Shown one piece after another: positions 23,674-32,799 of a stretch of DNA of 64,000 nucleotides. A model generated the notes under the pieces. The model worked only from the letters and a program-made list of their open reading frames with translations. It searched no databases and was not told where the DNA came from. The position numbers were made by a program, and so were the translations under genes. The DNA is from Cytophagaceae bacterium UBA7467 (GTDB lineage: Bacteria; Bacteroidota; Bacteroidia; Cytophagales; Spirosomataceae): NCBI GenBank assembly GCA_002479785.1, contig DLPD01000034.1, positions 32,670 through 96,669 on the forward strand, in the 5' to 3' direction. How positions within the stretch are numbered: the first letter of the stretch is position 1; each line of letters starts with the position of its first letter.

Positions 23674-26070
23674 ATGAAAAAGACTTTATCAATTAATATC
23701 GCTGGATTTGTCTTCCACATCGAAGAGGATGCTTTTGCTACCTTAGATGCTTATTTAAAATCCATCCATGCGTATTTCGCATCTTTCGAAGGATCGAAAG
23801 AAATAATTGCCGATATCGAATCGAGCATAGCGGAAAAATTCTGGAACATTAGAGAGACAGAAAAGACGGAAGCTATTTCTCAGGCACATGTAGATGCGCT
23901 AATAGCCTCTTTAGGAACCATTGCAGATTTCAAGCAAGTGGAAGAGGAGGAAGATAAAAAAGAGGGTTATACGGCTCCTAAATCGGGTGATGGGCCTAAG
24001 GTTTTCCGCCGAGATATCACGCGTAAAAAATTAGGCGGGGTAGCTGCGGGGATTGCGCGCTATTTTGAAGTAGATCCGATCTGGGTTAGATTGGTTTTAT
24101 TAGCCCTGTTAAGTGCAAGTTTCCCTTTATTCCATTTAGGGAACATTGTTTTCTGGGCCTATATTATTCTTTGGGCTGCCATTCCAGGTGAAATGAATTT
24201 GGATGATGATAAATCCTATCGCAAATTCTACCGAGATCCCGAGAAAAAAGTGATTGGTGGTGTGATGGCTGGTATCGCCGCTTATACGGGTTGGGATGTA
24301 GGATTATTGCGTGTATTGGCAGTTTTGTCTGTAGGTCTATTTGGTTCAGGTGTGATTGCCTATATCATTATTTTAGCGATTACCCCAGAGGCAAAAACGA
24401 TGAAAGATAAGATGGAAATGACGGGTGAGCCTATCACATTGGAAAACATTGAGAACAATATAAAGAAAAGTATCCAGCCAGATGAAACAGAAGAAAAAGC
24501 TTTAACGAAAGTATTGTTATTTCCTTTTAGAATTTTTGCTACCGTTTTCTCTGCCTTGAAAGGGCCATTGAATGTGATACGTTGGTTCATTCAAATACTA
24601 CTGGGTGTCATTTTATTGATTTTGGGAATCGCATTTATTATTGCAATAGGCGCTTTATGTGCGGTAGGATTTACGGGAATTGACCAGGGTCAACTTGTGC
24701 ATATGGGTCCTTTGCCTTTGTATTTAATCGCAAAAGACTTTCCTTTCTGGACGGTACCAGCATTGGTTTTAGCTTTCTTACCTATGTTTGTGTCTATTGT
24801 CATTGCAGGTGTTTCCTTGCTAGCCAATCGTAAATTCTATAATAAGACCTATAAAATTGTTTCTACTTCGATGGTAATCGTGGGATGGATCGGATTATTT
24901 GCGGCGGTTCCCTTTGTGGGACGTAACTTCCAACGTTCAGCTTCCTATAATCAGGTGAATGATATCGCAGTTTCGGATTCGACGACTTATGTGTTAGACA
25001 TTGACAAAAAAGACAATGAGACCATTTGGCAAATGATGTTAGGGGAAAAAGTCGAAGAATTTACCTTTGATTTTGAGGATGATGAGGATAACCACGATTA
25101 TAATGAGGAGCGCTTTAACCGGGCGAATATCGAAATCGAGGGCTATGATGGGAAAACAATTCAGGTAATTACGTATGCTAAATCGCAGGGTTTGACGCGT
25201 AAAGAGGCGGAGACGAATGCTAAAATGATTCAGTACAATTACCTTCAAAAGGGTAAAGATTTACGTTTTGACACCCATTTTGGCCTTAAGAATTCTAAAT
25301 TCCGAGCACAACGCCTGAAGGTGAAAATTATGATTCCATATGGCAAATCGTTTAGTATGACGCGTGATTTTGCTTACTATATAGATAATGTCCTTGAATC
25401 TGGCTATTTCCATGAGGAAGGGCAGGATTTATTTATCGGTTCACTGTGGACATTCTCAGCTGATAAGGGCTTGATTTGCCTAAATAGAACTCCTCACAAA
25501 GAGGATGAGTTGAATAACGAGGACTTTTCAAACGAAAAGGTAGGATTTACCATCACGAAAGACTTAGTTAATTTCAACTCTATTTCAGGATTGAACACAG
25601 AGTCTTCTCAAATCAAGATTACGAGAGGCGATCTTCCTAAGATAACTTACCGGGGTAATCAAACCTTAGAGAGTTCGGTTCATGTGGAAAATAAGGTGTT
25701 GGTATTGGATAAAATTCAGCCTGGGATTCAGGTGGAAATTGTAGTGCCTGAATTGACAAAAGTAGAATTAGGGGGTAATGCAAGCACGGAAATAGAAGGT
25801 TTTACCTCGACTAAAATGGATGTGATTCTACGCGGTTTTCATTCCTTAACTTTAAAGGGTGGTGGAGATCAATTGAATGCAGGCATTTTTGATTCAGCAG
25901 AATTAAATGCAGGAGATTTCGCCGTAGAAAAAGCCTTTGTTTCCATCGATAAATATGCCAAAATGGAAGCAAATGTGTCTAAAATGGTGCAAGGAAAGAA
26001 ATTTGAAAATTCGAAATTTTCAAACAAAATGAGCAGTGGAGTAAGTTACAAATGGAATGTAGTAAAATAG
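23674..26070 (+). CDS. PspC-domain membrane protein with C-terminal beta-helix-like domain
   Basis: A 798-residue protein. Residues 1-100 are a cytoplasmic domain (INIAGFVFHIEEDAFATLDAYL) typical of this Bacteroidota family. Two PspC domains follow (RDITRKKLGGVAAGIARYF near 113; RDPEKKVIGGVMAGIAAYT near 188), then several transmembrane helices up to about 425. The last 370 residues are soluble, probably periplasmic, with a GIN/DUF2807-like repeat end (VEIVVPELTKVELGGNASTE). PspC is an envelope-stress sensor domain. Gene order padR-pspC-GIN suggests a stress-responsive envelope module; the output is unknown. Confidence 0.88.
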   Translation: MKKTLSINIAGFVFHIEEDAFATLDAYLKSIHAYFASFEGSKEIIADIESSIAEKFWNIRETEKTEAISQAHVDALIASLGTIADFKQVEEEEDKKEGYTAPKSGDGPKVFRRDITRKKLGGVAAGIARYFEVDPIWVRLVLLALLSASFPLFHLGNIVFWAYIILWAAIPGEMNLDDDKSYRKFYRDPEKKVIGGVMAGIAAYTGWDVGLLRVLAVLSVGLFGSGVIAYIIILAITPEAKTMKDKMEMTGEPITLENIENNIKKSIQPDETEEKALTKVLLFPFRIFATVFSALKGPLNVIRWFIQILLGVILLILGIAFIIAIGALCAVGFTGIDQGQLVHMGPLPLYLIAKDFPFWTVPALVLAFLPMFVSIVIAGVSLLANRKFYNKTYKIVSTSMVIVGWIGLFAAVPFVGRNFQRSASYNQVNDIAVSDSTTYVLDIDKKDNETIWQMMLGEKVEEFTFDFEDDEDNHDYNEERFNRANIEIEGYDGKTIQVITYAKSQGLTRKEAETNAKMIQYNYLQKGKDLRFDTHFGLKNSKFRAQRLKVKIMIPYGKSFSMTRDFAYYIDNVLESGYFHEEGQDLFIGSLWTFSADKGLICLNRTPHKEDELNNEDFSNEKVGFTITKDLVNFNSISGLNTESSQIKITRGDLPKITYRGNQTLESSVHVENKVLVLDKIQPGIQVEIVVPELTKVELGGNASTEIEGFTSTKMDVILRGFHSLTLKGGGDQLNAGIFDSAELNAGDFAVEKAFVSIDKYAKMEANVSKMVQGKKFENSKFSNKMSSGVSYKWNVVK

Positions 26071-26120
26071 GATGCAACCTTTTTTAAAACGTCAGCATCT
26101 TGCAACAAAATAATTATGCC

Positions 26121-26825
26121 ATGAAAAAAATCTTGTCTTTATTCGCCGCCTTAGTAGTTGTTTTTAGTTCCTTCGCAGATCCTGTAGTGGTGACTAAAAA
26201 ATTCAAAGTGGCTAATTTCAAATCCATCGAATTAGGGAGTGCCTTCGAGGTGCATATTCACAAGGGAAATGTCTATGCCGTTTCTGTCACTGGAAGGGAA
26301 AAAGATATTGACGATTTAGAGGTTACAACATCTGCTGGTAAATTGGAAATTGGATATGGGACTAATTGGACCTGGAGTTGGAACAACAGACGTTCAAAAG
26401 TAGTCCTTAATATCACCCTACCTCGCCTTGAAAGTGGTGAATTCGCGGGTGCTTGTAAAGTCGATTTGCAAGGATTTACAAATGAAGAGGAAATGCGTTT
26501 GTTATTTTCAGGTGCGGCGAAAGGATCAGCAGAAGGCCTTAGAACGGATAAATTGAAGATTGAATTAAGTGGTGCCTCCGATTGCAGAATTACTGGACAA
26601 TCAGATTACTTAAAGGTAGAGGCTTCTGGTGCGAGTCACTTAAAGGCTTTGGAGTTTTTATCACGTCATGTAGATGTAGAAGCTTCTGGTGCAAGTAGTG
26701 CGCTGGTACACGTACAAAAATCCTTGCAAGTAGATGCTTCAGGCGCTTCTCATGTGAAATACAAAGGAAGTCCGAATATCACCAAAGACCTGACTGGAGC
26801 AGCTTCCTTACACCAGGTTAATTAA
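26121..26825 (+). CDS. GIN-domain (DUF2807) putative secreted adhesin-like protein
   Basis: A 234-residue exported protein. The ATG at 26121 gives a signal peptide (KKILSLFAALVVVFSSFAD); the longer frame from 26100 does not. The mature part is a head-GIN/DUF2807 beta-helix with repeated SGAS turns (LSGASDCRI, EASGASHL, EASGASSA, DASGASHV). Such proteins resemble the C-terminal part of the upstream PspC protein, so the two may interact or share a fold. It is the last gene of the padR operon; its end overlaps the convergent DUF1684 gene by 8 bases. Confidence 0.85.
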   Translation: MKKILSLFAALVVVFSSFADPVVVTKKFKVANFKSIELGSAFEVHIHKGNVYAVSVTGREKDIDDLEVTTSAGKLEIGYGTNWTWSWNNRRSKVVLNITLPRLESGEFAGACKVDLQGFTNEEEMRLLFSGAAKGSAEGLRTDKLKIELSGASDCRITGQSDYLKVEASGASHLKALEFLSRHVDVEASGASSALVHVQKSLQVDASGASHVKYKGSPNITKDLTGAASLHQVN

Positions 26826-27417
26826 AGATTTTTTCACCTGCCTCGATGCGAATCGGAAGGGTGTTTTCTGCGGGAGGAATGGGACAAGCGAAATCTTCAT
26901 TGTATGCACAATAGGGATTATAGGCTAGATTAAAGTCCACTCGCAACCGATTGTTTTTTACATTTGTTAGGGGTAAATCTAAAAAACGTCCGCCTCCATA
27001 GGTTTCTGTGGGGGCGGTTTTGTCTTTAAAGGGGAGGAAAAAATTCCCATCCTCATGTTGGTATAAGAGTAGGGAAAGGGTAAAGCCGCCGATCTCTCCT
27101 TTTAATTTTCCAAACAAAATTAACTTTTCCGTCGTCCCATCGGTCATTTTTAATTCCACCGTTTTCGCTTTCTCTGCTTTTTCTAAAACGAAGTCCACGA
27201 TGTAATCTTTGTTAAAAGAGTAGTATTTTAGTCCTTGGAAGGCTGATTTATCTTTAATGGGGGATTCCTCTCCATTTTTAAAGGCTTCATCTTTATCGCG
27301 GCGTATTTTCAGCACATCCGCTCCCGTTTCTTCGACCGGTTTCGCTGTGGGGATACTAAAATAAGCGAGGATAGCGATGATGGGAATCAGAAAGAGGAAC
27401 CATTTATTGAATTTCAT
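26818..27417 (-). CDS. DUF1684 family protein
   Basis: A 199-residue protein with an N-terminal membrane anchor or signal (FNKWFLFLIPIIAILAYFSI). The DUF1684 hallmarks are visible: a charged helix followed by LKYYSFNKDYIVDFVLEK, GGGRFLDLPL, and AYNPYCAYNEDFACPIPPAENTLPIRIEAGEK at the C-terminus. The function of the family is unknown; the conserved cysteines and acidic residues in the CPIPPAEN segment might bind a ligand or metal. It is convergent with the GIN gene and divergent from ribE; the ribE promoter overlaps its first codons. Confidence 0.85.
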   Translation of the reverse strand: MKFNKWFLFLIPIIAILAYFSIPTAKPVEETGADVLKIRRDKDEAFKNGEESPIKDKSAFQGLKYYSFNKDYIVDFVLEKAEKAKTVELKMTDGTTEKLILFGKLKGEIGGFTLSLLLYQHEDGNFFLPFKDKTAPTETYGGGRFLDLPLTNVKNNRLRVDFNLAYNPYCAYNEDFACPIPPAENTLPIRIEAGEKIFN

Positions 27418-27436
27418 AGGAATGGGTGTAATTTTG
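27407..27436 (+). promoter_or_regulatory. Promoter of ribE
   Basis: TTG at 27407-27409, a 19-base spacer and TAATTTTG at 27429-27436, a full consensus match, 27 bases before the ATG at 27464. The -33 half lies inside the first codons of the divergent DUF1684 gene. The leader is too short for an FMN riboswitch. Confidence 0.8.
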
Positions 27437-27463
27437 GGTACGTAAAATTAGCAAATAATTCAG

Positions 27464-28048
27464 ATGTTTACAGGAATTGTGGAGGCGATGGGATCGCTAG
27501 TTAAGACAGAATCAAAAGGGACGAATGTGGAATTTTGGTTCACCTGTCCATTCACGCAGGAATTGAAAGTGGATCAATCGCTAGCGCATAATGGGGTCTG
27601 TCTTACTGTTGTGGAGATTCAAGGGTCACAATACCGCGTAACTGCGATAGATGAGACGTTACAGAAGACGAATTTGGGTGATTTGAAGATAGGCCAAAAA
27701 GTAAACCTAGAACGTTGCATGGCCGCTAATGCTCGCTTCGATGGACACATTGTTCAAGGACACGTGGATTTAACAGGTATTTGCACGGAAATAACGGATC
27801 AGAATGGAAGCTGGGAATACCGCTTTAGCTATCCCAAAAGCAGTGGCCATGTCACCGTTGAAAAAGGATCAATCTGTGTGAATGGCACTAGCCTAACGGT
27901 GGTGGATTCTCAAGACGATTCCTTTACTGTTTGCATTATTCCCTATACCTACGAACACACCGTTTTTCATCAACTAAGCGTAGGTGACCGAGTAAACTTA
28001 GAATTCGATATTCTAGGAAAGTATATTAAGAAATTAATGCAGCGATAG
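27464..28048 (+). CDS. ribE: Riboflavin synthase, alpha chain
   Basis: Dismutates two 6,7-dimethyl-8-ribityllumazine molecules to riboflavin. Two lumazine-binding repeats are evident: repeat 1 begins MFTGIVEAMGSL and contains NGVCLTVVEI; repeat 2 has ARFDGHIVQGHVDLTG and VNGTSLTVVD. Length 194 is normal. The gene stands alone behind its own consensus promoter and overlaps the 3' end of argH by 23 bases on the opposite strand. Confidence 0.97.
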   Translation: MFTGIVEAMGSLVKTESKGTNVEFWFTCPFTQELKVDQSLAHNGVCLTVVEIQGSQYRVTAIDETLQKTNLGDLKIGQKVNLERCMAANARFDGHIVQGHVDLTGICTEITDQNGSWEYRFSYPKSSGHVTVEKGSICVNGTSLTVVDSQDDSFTVCIIPYTYEHTVFHQLSVGDRVNLEFDILGKYIKKLMQR

Positions 28049-29366
28049 CCTTGTTGACTTTTTCAAAGCCAAAACGCTTCCAAGCGATTTCTTTTTGGTC
28101 TTGAATTTCTGCCAAACCTAACTGACCAATGCTGCCTAAATGCGAGTGGTTGATTTCGCGTGTACTTCCGTCGAATGCACCGTCTTCGATCTTTTTACCT
28201 ACGATTTGGTAAGCCTCTCTGAACGGTACCCCTTGCACGACTAATTTATTCACCTCTTCTACCGAGAATAGTAAATCGTATTTAGAGTCCGCTAACAGAT
28301 TTTTCTTTACTTTCATATGGCTCACCATATAGTGTGTGATCTCTAATCCGTCCAAAATCTCTTCGATTGCCGGCATCAACAATTCCTTCGTTAATTGGAA
28401 TTCACGGTGGTATCCTGAAGGTAGATTGCTCGTTAATAATTGTAGTTGATTAGGTAAAGCCTTTAATTTGTTTGCTTTTCCACGCAATAATTCCGCGACG
28501 TCCGGATTTTTTTTATGTGGCATGATGGAGCTTCCTGTCGTTAAAGAGCTAGGGAGTTCGATGAAGCCGAAGTTTTGGGAATTGTACAAACATACATCCA
28601 TCGCTAATTTGCTTAGCGTGGTAGCGATCTGTGCGATGGCCGTTAAGACAAATAATTCGGTTTTTCCACGCGATAATTGTGCATTCACGACGTTCACATG
28701 CGGCGATTCGAAGCCTAATAGTTCAGTTGTGTATTTTCTGTCCAAAGGAAAGGAAGATCCATATCCTGCGCCTGAACCCAGCGGATTCTTGTTTGCCAGC
28801 CGGAACGCCGCTTCCAATAATTCAATATCTTCTACTAGACTCTCTGCGTATGCTCCGAACCATAATCCGAAAGACGAGGGCATTGCAATTTGCAAGTGGG
28901 TGTAGCCGGGTAGTAAATCGTTTTTATGCGCTTCGCTTTTGGCGATTAACAAGTCAAATAACCGCTCCACCGCATCAGCGATGTGTTGGATTTCAGCCCG
29001 CATAAATAATTTCAAATCCACTAACACTTGGTCGTTTCTAGAACGTCCGGCATGAATTTTCTTTCCTTGATCACCTAATTTTTGCGTTAATAAGTATTCG
29101 ATTTGGGAGTGTATATCTTCCATTCCGTCTTCGATGGTGAAATCGCCGGATTCGATTTGAGCATATATAGCCTTCAATTCAGCGCACAAAGGGCCTAATT
29201 CGTCCGCGCCTAGCAAACCTACTTGCTCTAACATCGTGATGTGAGCCAAGGAACCCAGCACATCATAGCGCGCTAATTGCAAGTCATACACGGGGTCGTT
29301 ACCAATCGTGAATTTCTCGATTTTAGTGTCTGTCGTCTGATTTTCTTTTTGCCAAAGTTTTGCCAC
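28026..29366 (-). CDS. argH: Argininosuccinate lyase
   Basis: Cleaves argininosuccinate to arginine and fumarate. The superfamily signature GSSIMPHKKNPDVAELLRG and the segments HSQIEYLLTQKLGDQGKKIHAGRSRNDQ and YTHLQIAMPSSFGLWF (general acid-base His) are present. Length 446 is normal. It is the last gene of the argF'-argB-M20-argH operon, 4 bases after the M20 gene. Confidence 0.97.
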   Translation of the reverse strand: MAKLWQKENQTTDTKIEKFTIGNDPVYDLQLARYDVLGSLAHITMLEQVGLLGADELGPLCAELKAIYAQIESGDFTIEDGMEDIHSQIEYLLTQKLGDQGKKIHAGRSRNDQVLVDLKLFMRAEIQHIADAVERLFDLLIAKSEAHKNDLLPGYTHLQIAMPSSFGLWFGAYAESLVEDIELLEAAFRLANKNPLGSGAGYGSSFPLDRKYTTELLGFESPHVNVVNAQLSRGKTELFVLTAIAQIATTLSKLAMDVCLYNSQNFGFIELPSSLTTGSSIMPHKKNPDVAELLRGKANKLKALPNQLQLLTSNLPSGYHREFQLTKELLMPAIEEILDGLEITHYMVSHMKVKKNLLADSKYDLLFSVEEVNKLVVQGVPFREAYQIVGKKIEDGAFDGSTREINHSHLGSIGQLGLAEIQDQKEIAWKRFGFEKVNKAIAALIS

Positions 29367-29370
29367 AATC

Positions 29371-30441
29371 TTATAAGCTTAGGGTTGTAAGGAGATTTTG
29401 ATAGGTTTGGATGCCTTGTTTCAGTTCATCCAAGAAAATATATTCGTCAGCCGTGTGCGATCTGCCGGAATGTCCAGGACCGATTTTGACTGATGGTATT
29501 GTTAATAGCGCTTGATCGGAAAGAGTAGGAGAACCGAACAAGGGTATTTCAAGGCCTTTTGCTGCCTTTACTATGGGATGTGTTTCCTCCATTCTGCTGG
29601 AGTTTAACCGCATGGATCTGGGTGTTAATTCAGCCTGAACAATGGTTTTTAATTGGGCCAAAACTTCTTCCAGCGAATAGCATTCATTTACCCGGCAATC
29701 AATCACGTAATCACAGGTATCTGGAACGACGTTATGTTGTTTCCCAGAATTAATAACAGTAACGGTCGTTTTTACAGGACCTAATAAGTCCGAAACCTTC
29801 GCAAAAGAATGGTTCTGAATGTTTTGTATGTCCTCCAATGCTAAGTAAATCGCATTCACTCCCTCGTTTCTAGCTGCATGTCCGGCAATTCCTTTTACTT
29901 TCGCATCGATAACCATCAGGCCTTTTTCTGCTATCGCCATTGCACAATCCGTAGGTTCGCCTACGATGGCAAAATCAATTTTAGGTAAATTCCCTGAATT
30001 CAAAAGGGCTTCTATTCCACCTGTTCCCGATATTTCTTCCTCCGCGGTGGCAGCCATAACTAGGTTAAAATCCAGGTTTTCAGCCGAGTAAAAAGAAACG
30101 AAAGTGGCAATCAAACAAACCAAACTAGCGCCAGCATCATTCGATCCCAAGCCGATCAGTTTCCCCTCTTGTTCCGTCGCTTGGAATGGATCAAAGGTCC
30201 AAGACGCATTTGCTTTCACGGTATCGTGGTGGGAATTCAGCAGAATCGTGGGCTTAGACGCATCAAAATGCAAATTCGTTGCCCACACATTATTGCCCAA
30301 ACGATTCGCAAGAATACCTTGCGCCGCAAAAAAGTCCAACAAAATCTGCGCCGTCCCTTGCTCCTCCTTACTCATAGAAGGGCAAGCTATTAGCTGGGCT
30401 AATAGGTCTTTCGCGGCTAAAAATTGACTTTCTTGGTACAT
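29371..30441 (-). CDS. M20 family amidohydrolase, probably N-acyl-citrulline/ornithine deacylase (ArgE type)
   Basis: A 356-residue metallopeptidase-fold hydrolase. Metal-binding motifs are NSHHDTVKANASW (His, Asp), LGSNDAGASL (Asp) and AATAEEEISGTGG (Glu, Glu), and PGHSGRSHTADE near the C-terminus supplies a His. The ATG at 30441, one base after the argB stop, is preferred over the GTG at 30450. Placed between argB and argH with an N-acyl-ornithine carbamoyltransferase, it should remove the acyl group from N-acyl-citrulline. Whether the acyl group is acetyl or succinyl depends on argF'. Confidence 0.85.
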   Translation of the reverse strand: MYQESQFLAAKDLLAQLIACPSMSKEEQGTAQILLDFFAAQGILANRLGNNVWATNLHFDASKPTILLNSHHDTVKANASWTFDPFQATEQEGKLIGLGSNDAGASLVCLIATFVSFYSAENLDFNLVMAATAEEEISGTGGIEALLNSGNLPKIDFAIVGEPTDCAMAIAEKGLMVIDAKVKGIAGHAARNEGVNAIYLALEDIQNIQNHSFAKVSDLLGPVKTTVTVINSGKQHNVVPDTCDYVIDCRVNECYSLEEVLAQLKTIVQAELTPRSMRLNSSRMEETHPIVKAAKGLEIPLFGSPTLSDQALLTIPSVKIGPGHSGRSHTADEYIFLDELKQGIQTYQNLLTTLSL

Positions 30442-30442
30442 G

Positions 30443-31225
30443 TTAAGCACTTATTTTTGTTCCGATGTCCGTTTTCTGCAAGTTATCTGCGTGGCATAAT
30501 CTGACCACCGACACACCGGCAGAGATGGCCTTCAGTGCATTCTCTAATTTAGGGATCATCCCCGCAGAGACGATTCCTTTTTCTTTTAAATCTAAAAAGG
30601 AGGCTGGATTGATGGAGCTAATGACAGAATCATCGTCTGTCGGGTCCAGTAAAACGCCTTTCTTTTCAAAGCAATACGTTAACGTAACCTCGTATGTTGA
30701 ACTAAGAGCTATGGCCAAAGCCTGTGCCATCGTATCCGCATTCGTATTCAATAATTGACCAGCTGAATCGGCCGTAATTGGTGCAAAAACGGGAGCAAAA
30801 CCTGCCTGAACTAATCCGGAAAGCGATGCTGTGTTAACCGAAACAATATCGCCTACAAAACCATAATCAATGGGTTTTGCAGCTCTTTTTTTCGATAGTA
30901 CGATTCTTCCATCCGGCCCTGTTAATCCTAAGGCATTACAAGATAGGCTTTGTAATTCAGCCACAATTGATTTATTAATCCATCCAGCATAAACCATCGT
31001 CACAATACGAAGGGTTTCCTCGTCTGTTACGCGTCTACCTTCGATCATTTGACTCTCGATGCCCATCGAAGCCGCCATTTGAGTGGCAATCTTACCGCCA
31101 CCATGAACCAGCAATTTAGGCCCAGTTAAAGAGGCAAAATCCTGCAAAAAGCTAGCTAGGGCAGAAGGATTGTCGATGACATTTCCGCCTATTTTAACTA
31201 CTTGAAGGGTAGGTTTAGCTGACAT
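30443..31225 (-). CDS. argB: N-acetylglutamate (or N-succinylglutamate) kinase
   Basis: A 260-residue amino-acid kinase. VVKIGGNVIDN (residues 8-18), LVHGGGKIATQMAASMG and GRRVTDEETLRIV are the ArgB motifs, and LLNTNADTMAQALAIALS and KGIVSAGMIPKLENAL complete the fold. The ATG at 31225 (MSAKPTLQ) is used; the frame is open 24 codons further, but those codons lie inside argF'. Its start shares one base with the argF' stop (TAATG), so the two are translationally coupled. Confidence 0.95.
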   Translation of the reverse strand: MSAKPTLQVVKIGGNVIDNPSALASFLQDFASLTGPKLLVHGGGKIATQMAASMGIESQMIEGRRVTDEETLRIVTMVYAGWINKSIVAELQSLSCNALGLTGPDGRIVLSKKRAAKPIDYGFVGDIVSVNTASLSGLVQAGFAPVFAPITADSAGQLLNTNADTMAQALAIALSSTYEVTLTYCFEKKGVLLDPTDDDSVISSINPASFLDLKEKGIVSAGMIPKLENALKAISAGVSVVRLCHADNLQKTDIGTKISA

Positions 31226-32199
31226 TAGAATAAATACGGGCTTTCGGTTCTCATCAGGGTCAAAATCATCTCTTTTAAAACGACCTGTGCCGCCCAAACC
31301 CGGTTACCCGCTTGTGGAATTACAATCGAATTAGGGGAATCAATGACTTCGTCAGCAACGACTAAATTCCGTCTTACCGGAAGGCAGTGCATGAATTTTG
31401 CATTGTTTGTTAGGCTCATTTTCGCGGCATCCACCATCCAAGCGGGATCGGAAGAAAGTATTTTTCCGTAGTCTTGGTAGGATGACCAGTTTTTGGCATA
31501 AATAAAATCAGCACCCTCGTAAGCTTCTTTAGGATCGTAGCAAATCTTCGCATTTCCAGCGAATTCAGGGGCTAATTCATAGCCTTTTGGGTGAGCAATT
31601 GTAAAATCCACGTCCGCATGATTCATCCACTCCGCGAAGGAATTAGGTACACATTGAGGTAAAGCTTTCACGTGTGGAGCCCATGTCAACACCACTTTAG
31701 GACGTTCCACTTTCTTATACTCGTTTATGGTTATGAGATCTGTTAAGGATTGCAAGGGATGGCGAGTAGCTGACTCCAAGCTAATCAAGGGACGACCTGT
31801 ATATTTCAAAAACTGGTTCAAAACCTGTTCACTATAATCTAATTCTCTATCCACTAAGCCTGGGAAACTCCGTACCCCTACGATATCACAATAGGAACCT
31901 ACGACAGCCGCAGCTTCTGAAATGTGTTCCGCTTTGTCGCCATTCATAATGACGCCCTCGTTCATTTCTAATTGCCACGAATCAGCCCCCACATTCATAA
32001 TCATTACCTCCATTCCGAGGTTCTGAGCTGCTTTTTGGGTAGAAAGGCGCGTGCGAAGACTAGAATTGAAGAACAATAAACCAAGCGTACGGTTTTTACC
32101 TATATGCTTGTCCGCAAAGGGGGTCTTCTTCATTAACAAAGCCTCATTGACTAAGTTTTGAATATTGTAAGCGTCTTTAACCGAAGTGAAATTTTGCAT
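31225..32199 (-). CDS. argF': N-acyl-L-ornithine carbamoyltransferase (ArgF' type)
   Basis: A 324-residue transcarbamylase of the acyl-ornithine type used by Bacteroidota and xanthomonads. Carbamoyl phosphate motif SSLRTR is at 46-51, ATRHPLQSLTD and HCLPVRRNLVV follow, and GVRSFPGL is the acyl-specific region. At the position known to set acyl choice (Pro90 in the B. fragilis succinyl enzyme, Glu92 in the X. campestris acetyl enzyme) this protein has Ala90, in NGDKAEH. Lack of Glu points to the succinyl type, but this is inference. It is the first gene of the arginine operon. Confidence 0.9.
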   Translation of the reverse strand: MQNFTSVKDAYNIQNLVNEALLMKKTPFADKHIGKNRTLGLLFFNSSLRTRLSTQKAAQNLGMEVMIMNVGADSWQLEMNEGVIMNGDKAEHISEAAAVVGSYCDIVGVRSFPGLVDRELDYSEQVLNQFLKYTGRPLISLESATRHPLQSLTDLITINEYKKVERPKVVLTWAPHVKALPQCVPNSFAEWMNHADVDFTIAHPKGYELAPEFAGNAKICYDPKEAYEGADFIYAKNWSSYQDYGKILSSDPAWMVDAAKMSLTNNAKFMHCLPVRRNLVVADEVIDSPNSIVIPQAGNRVWAAQVVLKEMILTLMRTESPYLF

Positions 32200-32224
32200 G
32201 CTTTTAGCTGTCTAACATTGGCAA

Positions 32225-32242
32225 TTCAGTAAAATTACTGAA
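32225..32242. promoter_or_regulatory. 18-bp palindrome upstream of the arginine operon
   Basis: Perfect 8-bp arms TTCAGTAA and TTACTGAA around a two-base centre, 25 bases upstream of argF'. On the minus strand its centre reads TAATTTTA, one base from the -7 consensus, so it may overlap the promoter. A binding site for an arginine repressor is plausible; the Bacteroidota ArgR motif cannot be checked here. Confidence 0.45.
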
Positions 32243-32247
32243 AAAGA

Positions 32248-32799
32248 TCAGTATCGAAGGCGTTCCCAGGTGAAAACTTGCATGGGCTTTTCGAGGGCTA
32301 GCGTTTTCTCCCCCGTTTTTTGGAAGTTATTTTTTTCTAAAACCCGCTGGGATCCGAAATTGTCTACGGGAGTTTCTGCCCGTAAAATACGCACGTCTAC
32401 ATCTTTAAAAACCCATTCGGATAAGGCCTGAACCGCCTCCGTTGCGATGCCTTGTCCTTTGAATTTATTATCAATGGCATACCCAATTTCGGTCGTGCCC
32501 TCATTATCAGGTAATCCTGCAAGTCCAATTCCCCCTACAGAGCAGGACGAGGCTTTCAGAATTATTTCCCAATTTGTGTACCAATAATAATCCAGAGGGA
32601 ATTTTGCCGTTTGTGGAATCCAGTAATCGCTTAAAGCTTGAAGCATTTCCTCCTCATAAAACGATTCTAATTCCCAAGGGTTAGGTTGCAGACCTAGTAA
32701 TTTTTCTAGATCTTCGCGCCCTGATTGCTCCCAAACCTGTAAATGTCGGTTGGGTAAAGGGATTAAGGTCAGTCTTGGGGTTTGAACTTGAATACTCAT
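32248..32799 (-). CDS. GNAT family N-acetyltransferase (RimJ/RimL-like)
   Basis: A 183-residue acetyltransferase. TPRLTLIPL at the start, GTTEIGYAIDNKFKGQGIATEAVQALSEWVF (acetyl-CoA-binding motif A with the QGIATEA loop) and LRAETPVDNFGSQRVLEKNNFQKTGE are the RimJ/RimL pattern. The substrate could be a ribosomal protein N-terminus, another protein or a small molecule. It lies upstream of the arginine operon in the same direction, separated by a 48-base gap with the palindrome. Confidence 0.85.
   Translation of the reverse strand: MSIQVQTPRLTLIPLPNRHLQVWEQSGREDLEKLLGLQPNPWELESFYEEEMLQALSDYWIPQTAKFPLDYYWYTNWEIILKASSCSVGGIGLAGLPDNEGTTEIGYAIDNKFKGQGIATEAVQALSEWVFKDVDVRILRAETPVDNFGSQRVLEKNNFQKTGEKTLALEKPMQVFTWERLRY

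Noticed and set aside
27417..27464. FMN riboswitch before ribE
   Set aside because: The gap is under 50 bases and holds the promoter; no room for the RFN element.
28468..29005. Open frames of 145 and 124 codons on the plus strand
   Set aside because: They lie fully inside argH on the other strand, which has all family motifs; shadows of codon bias.
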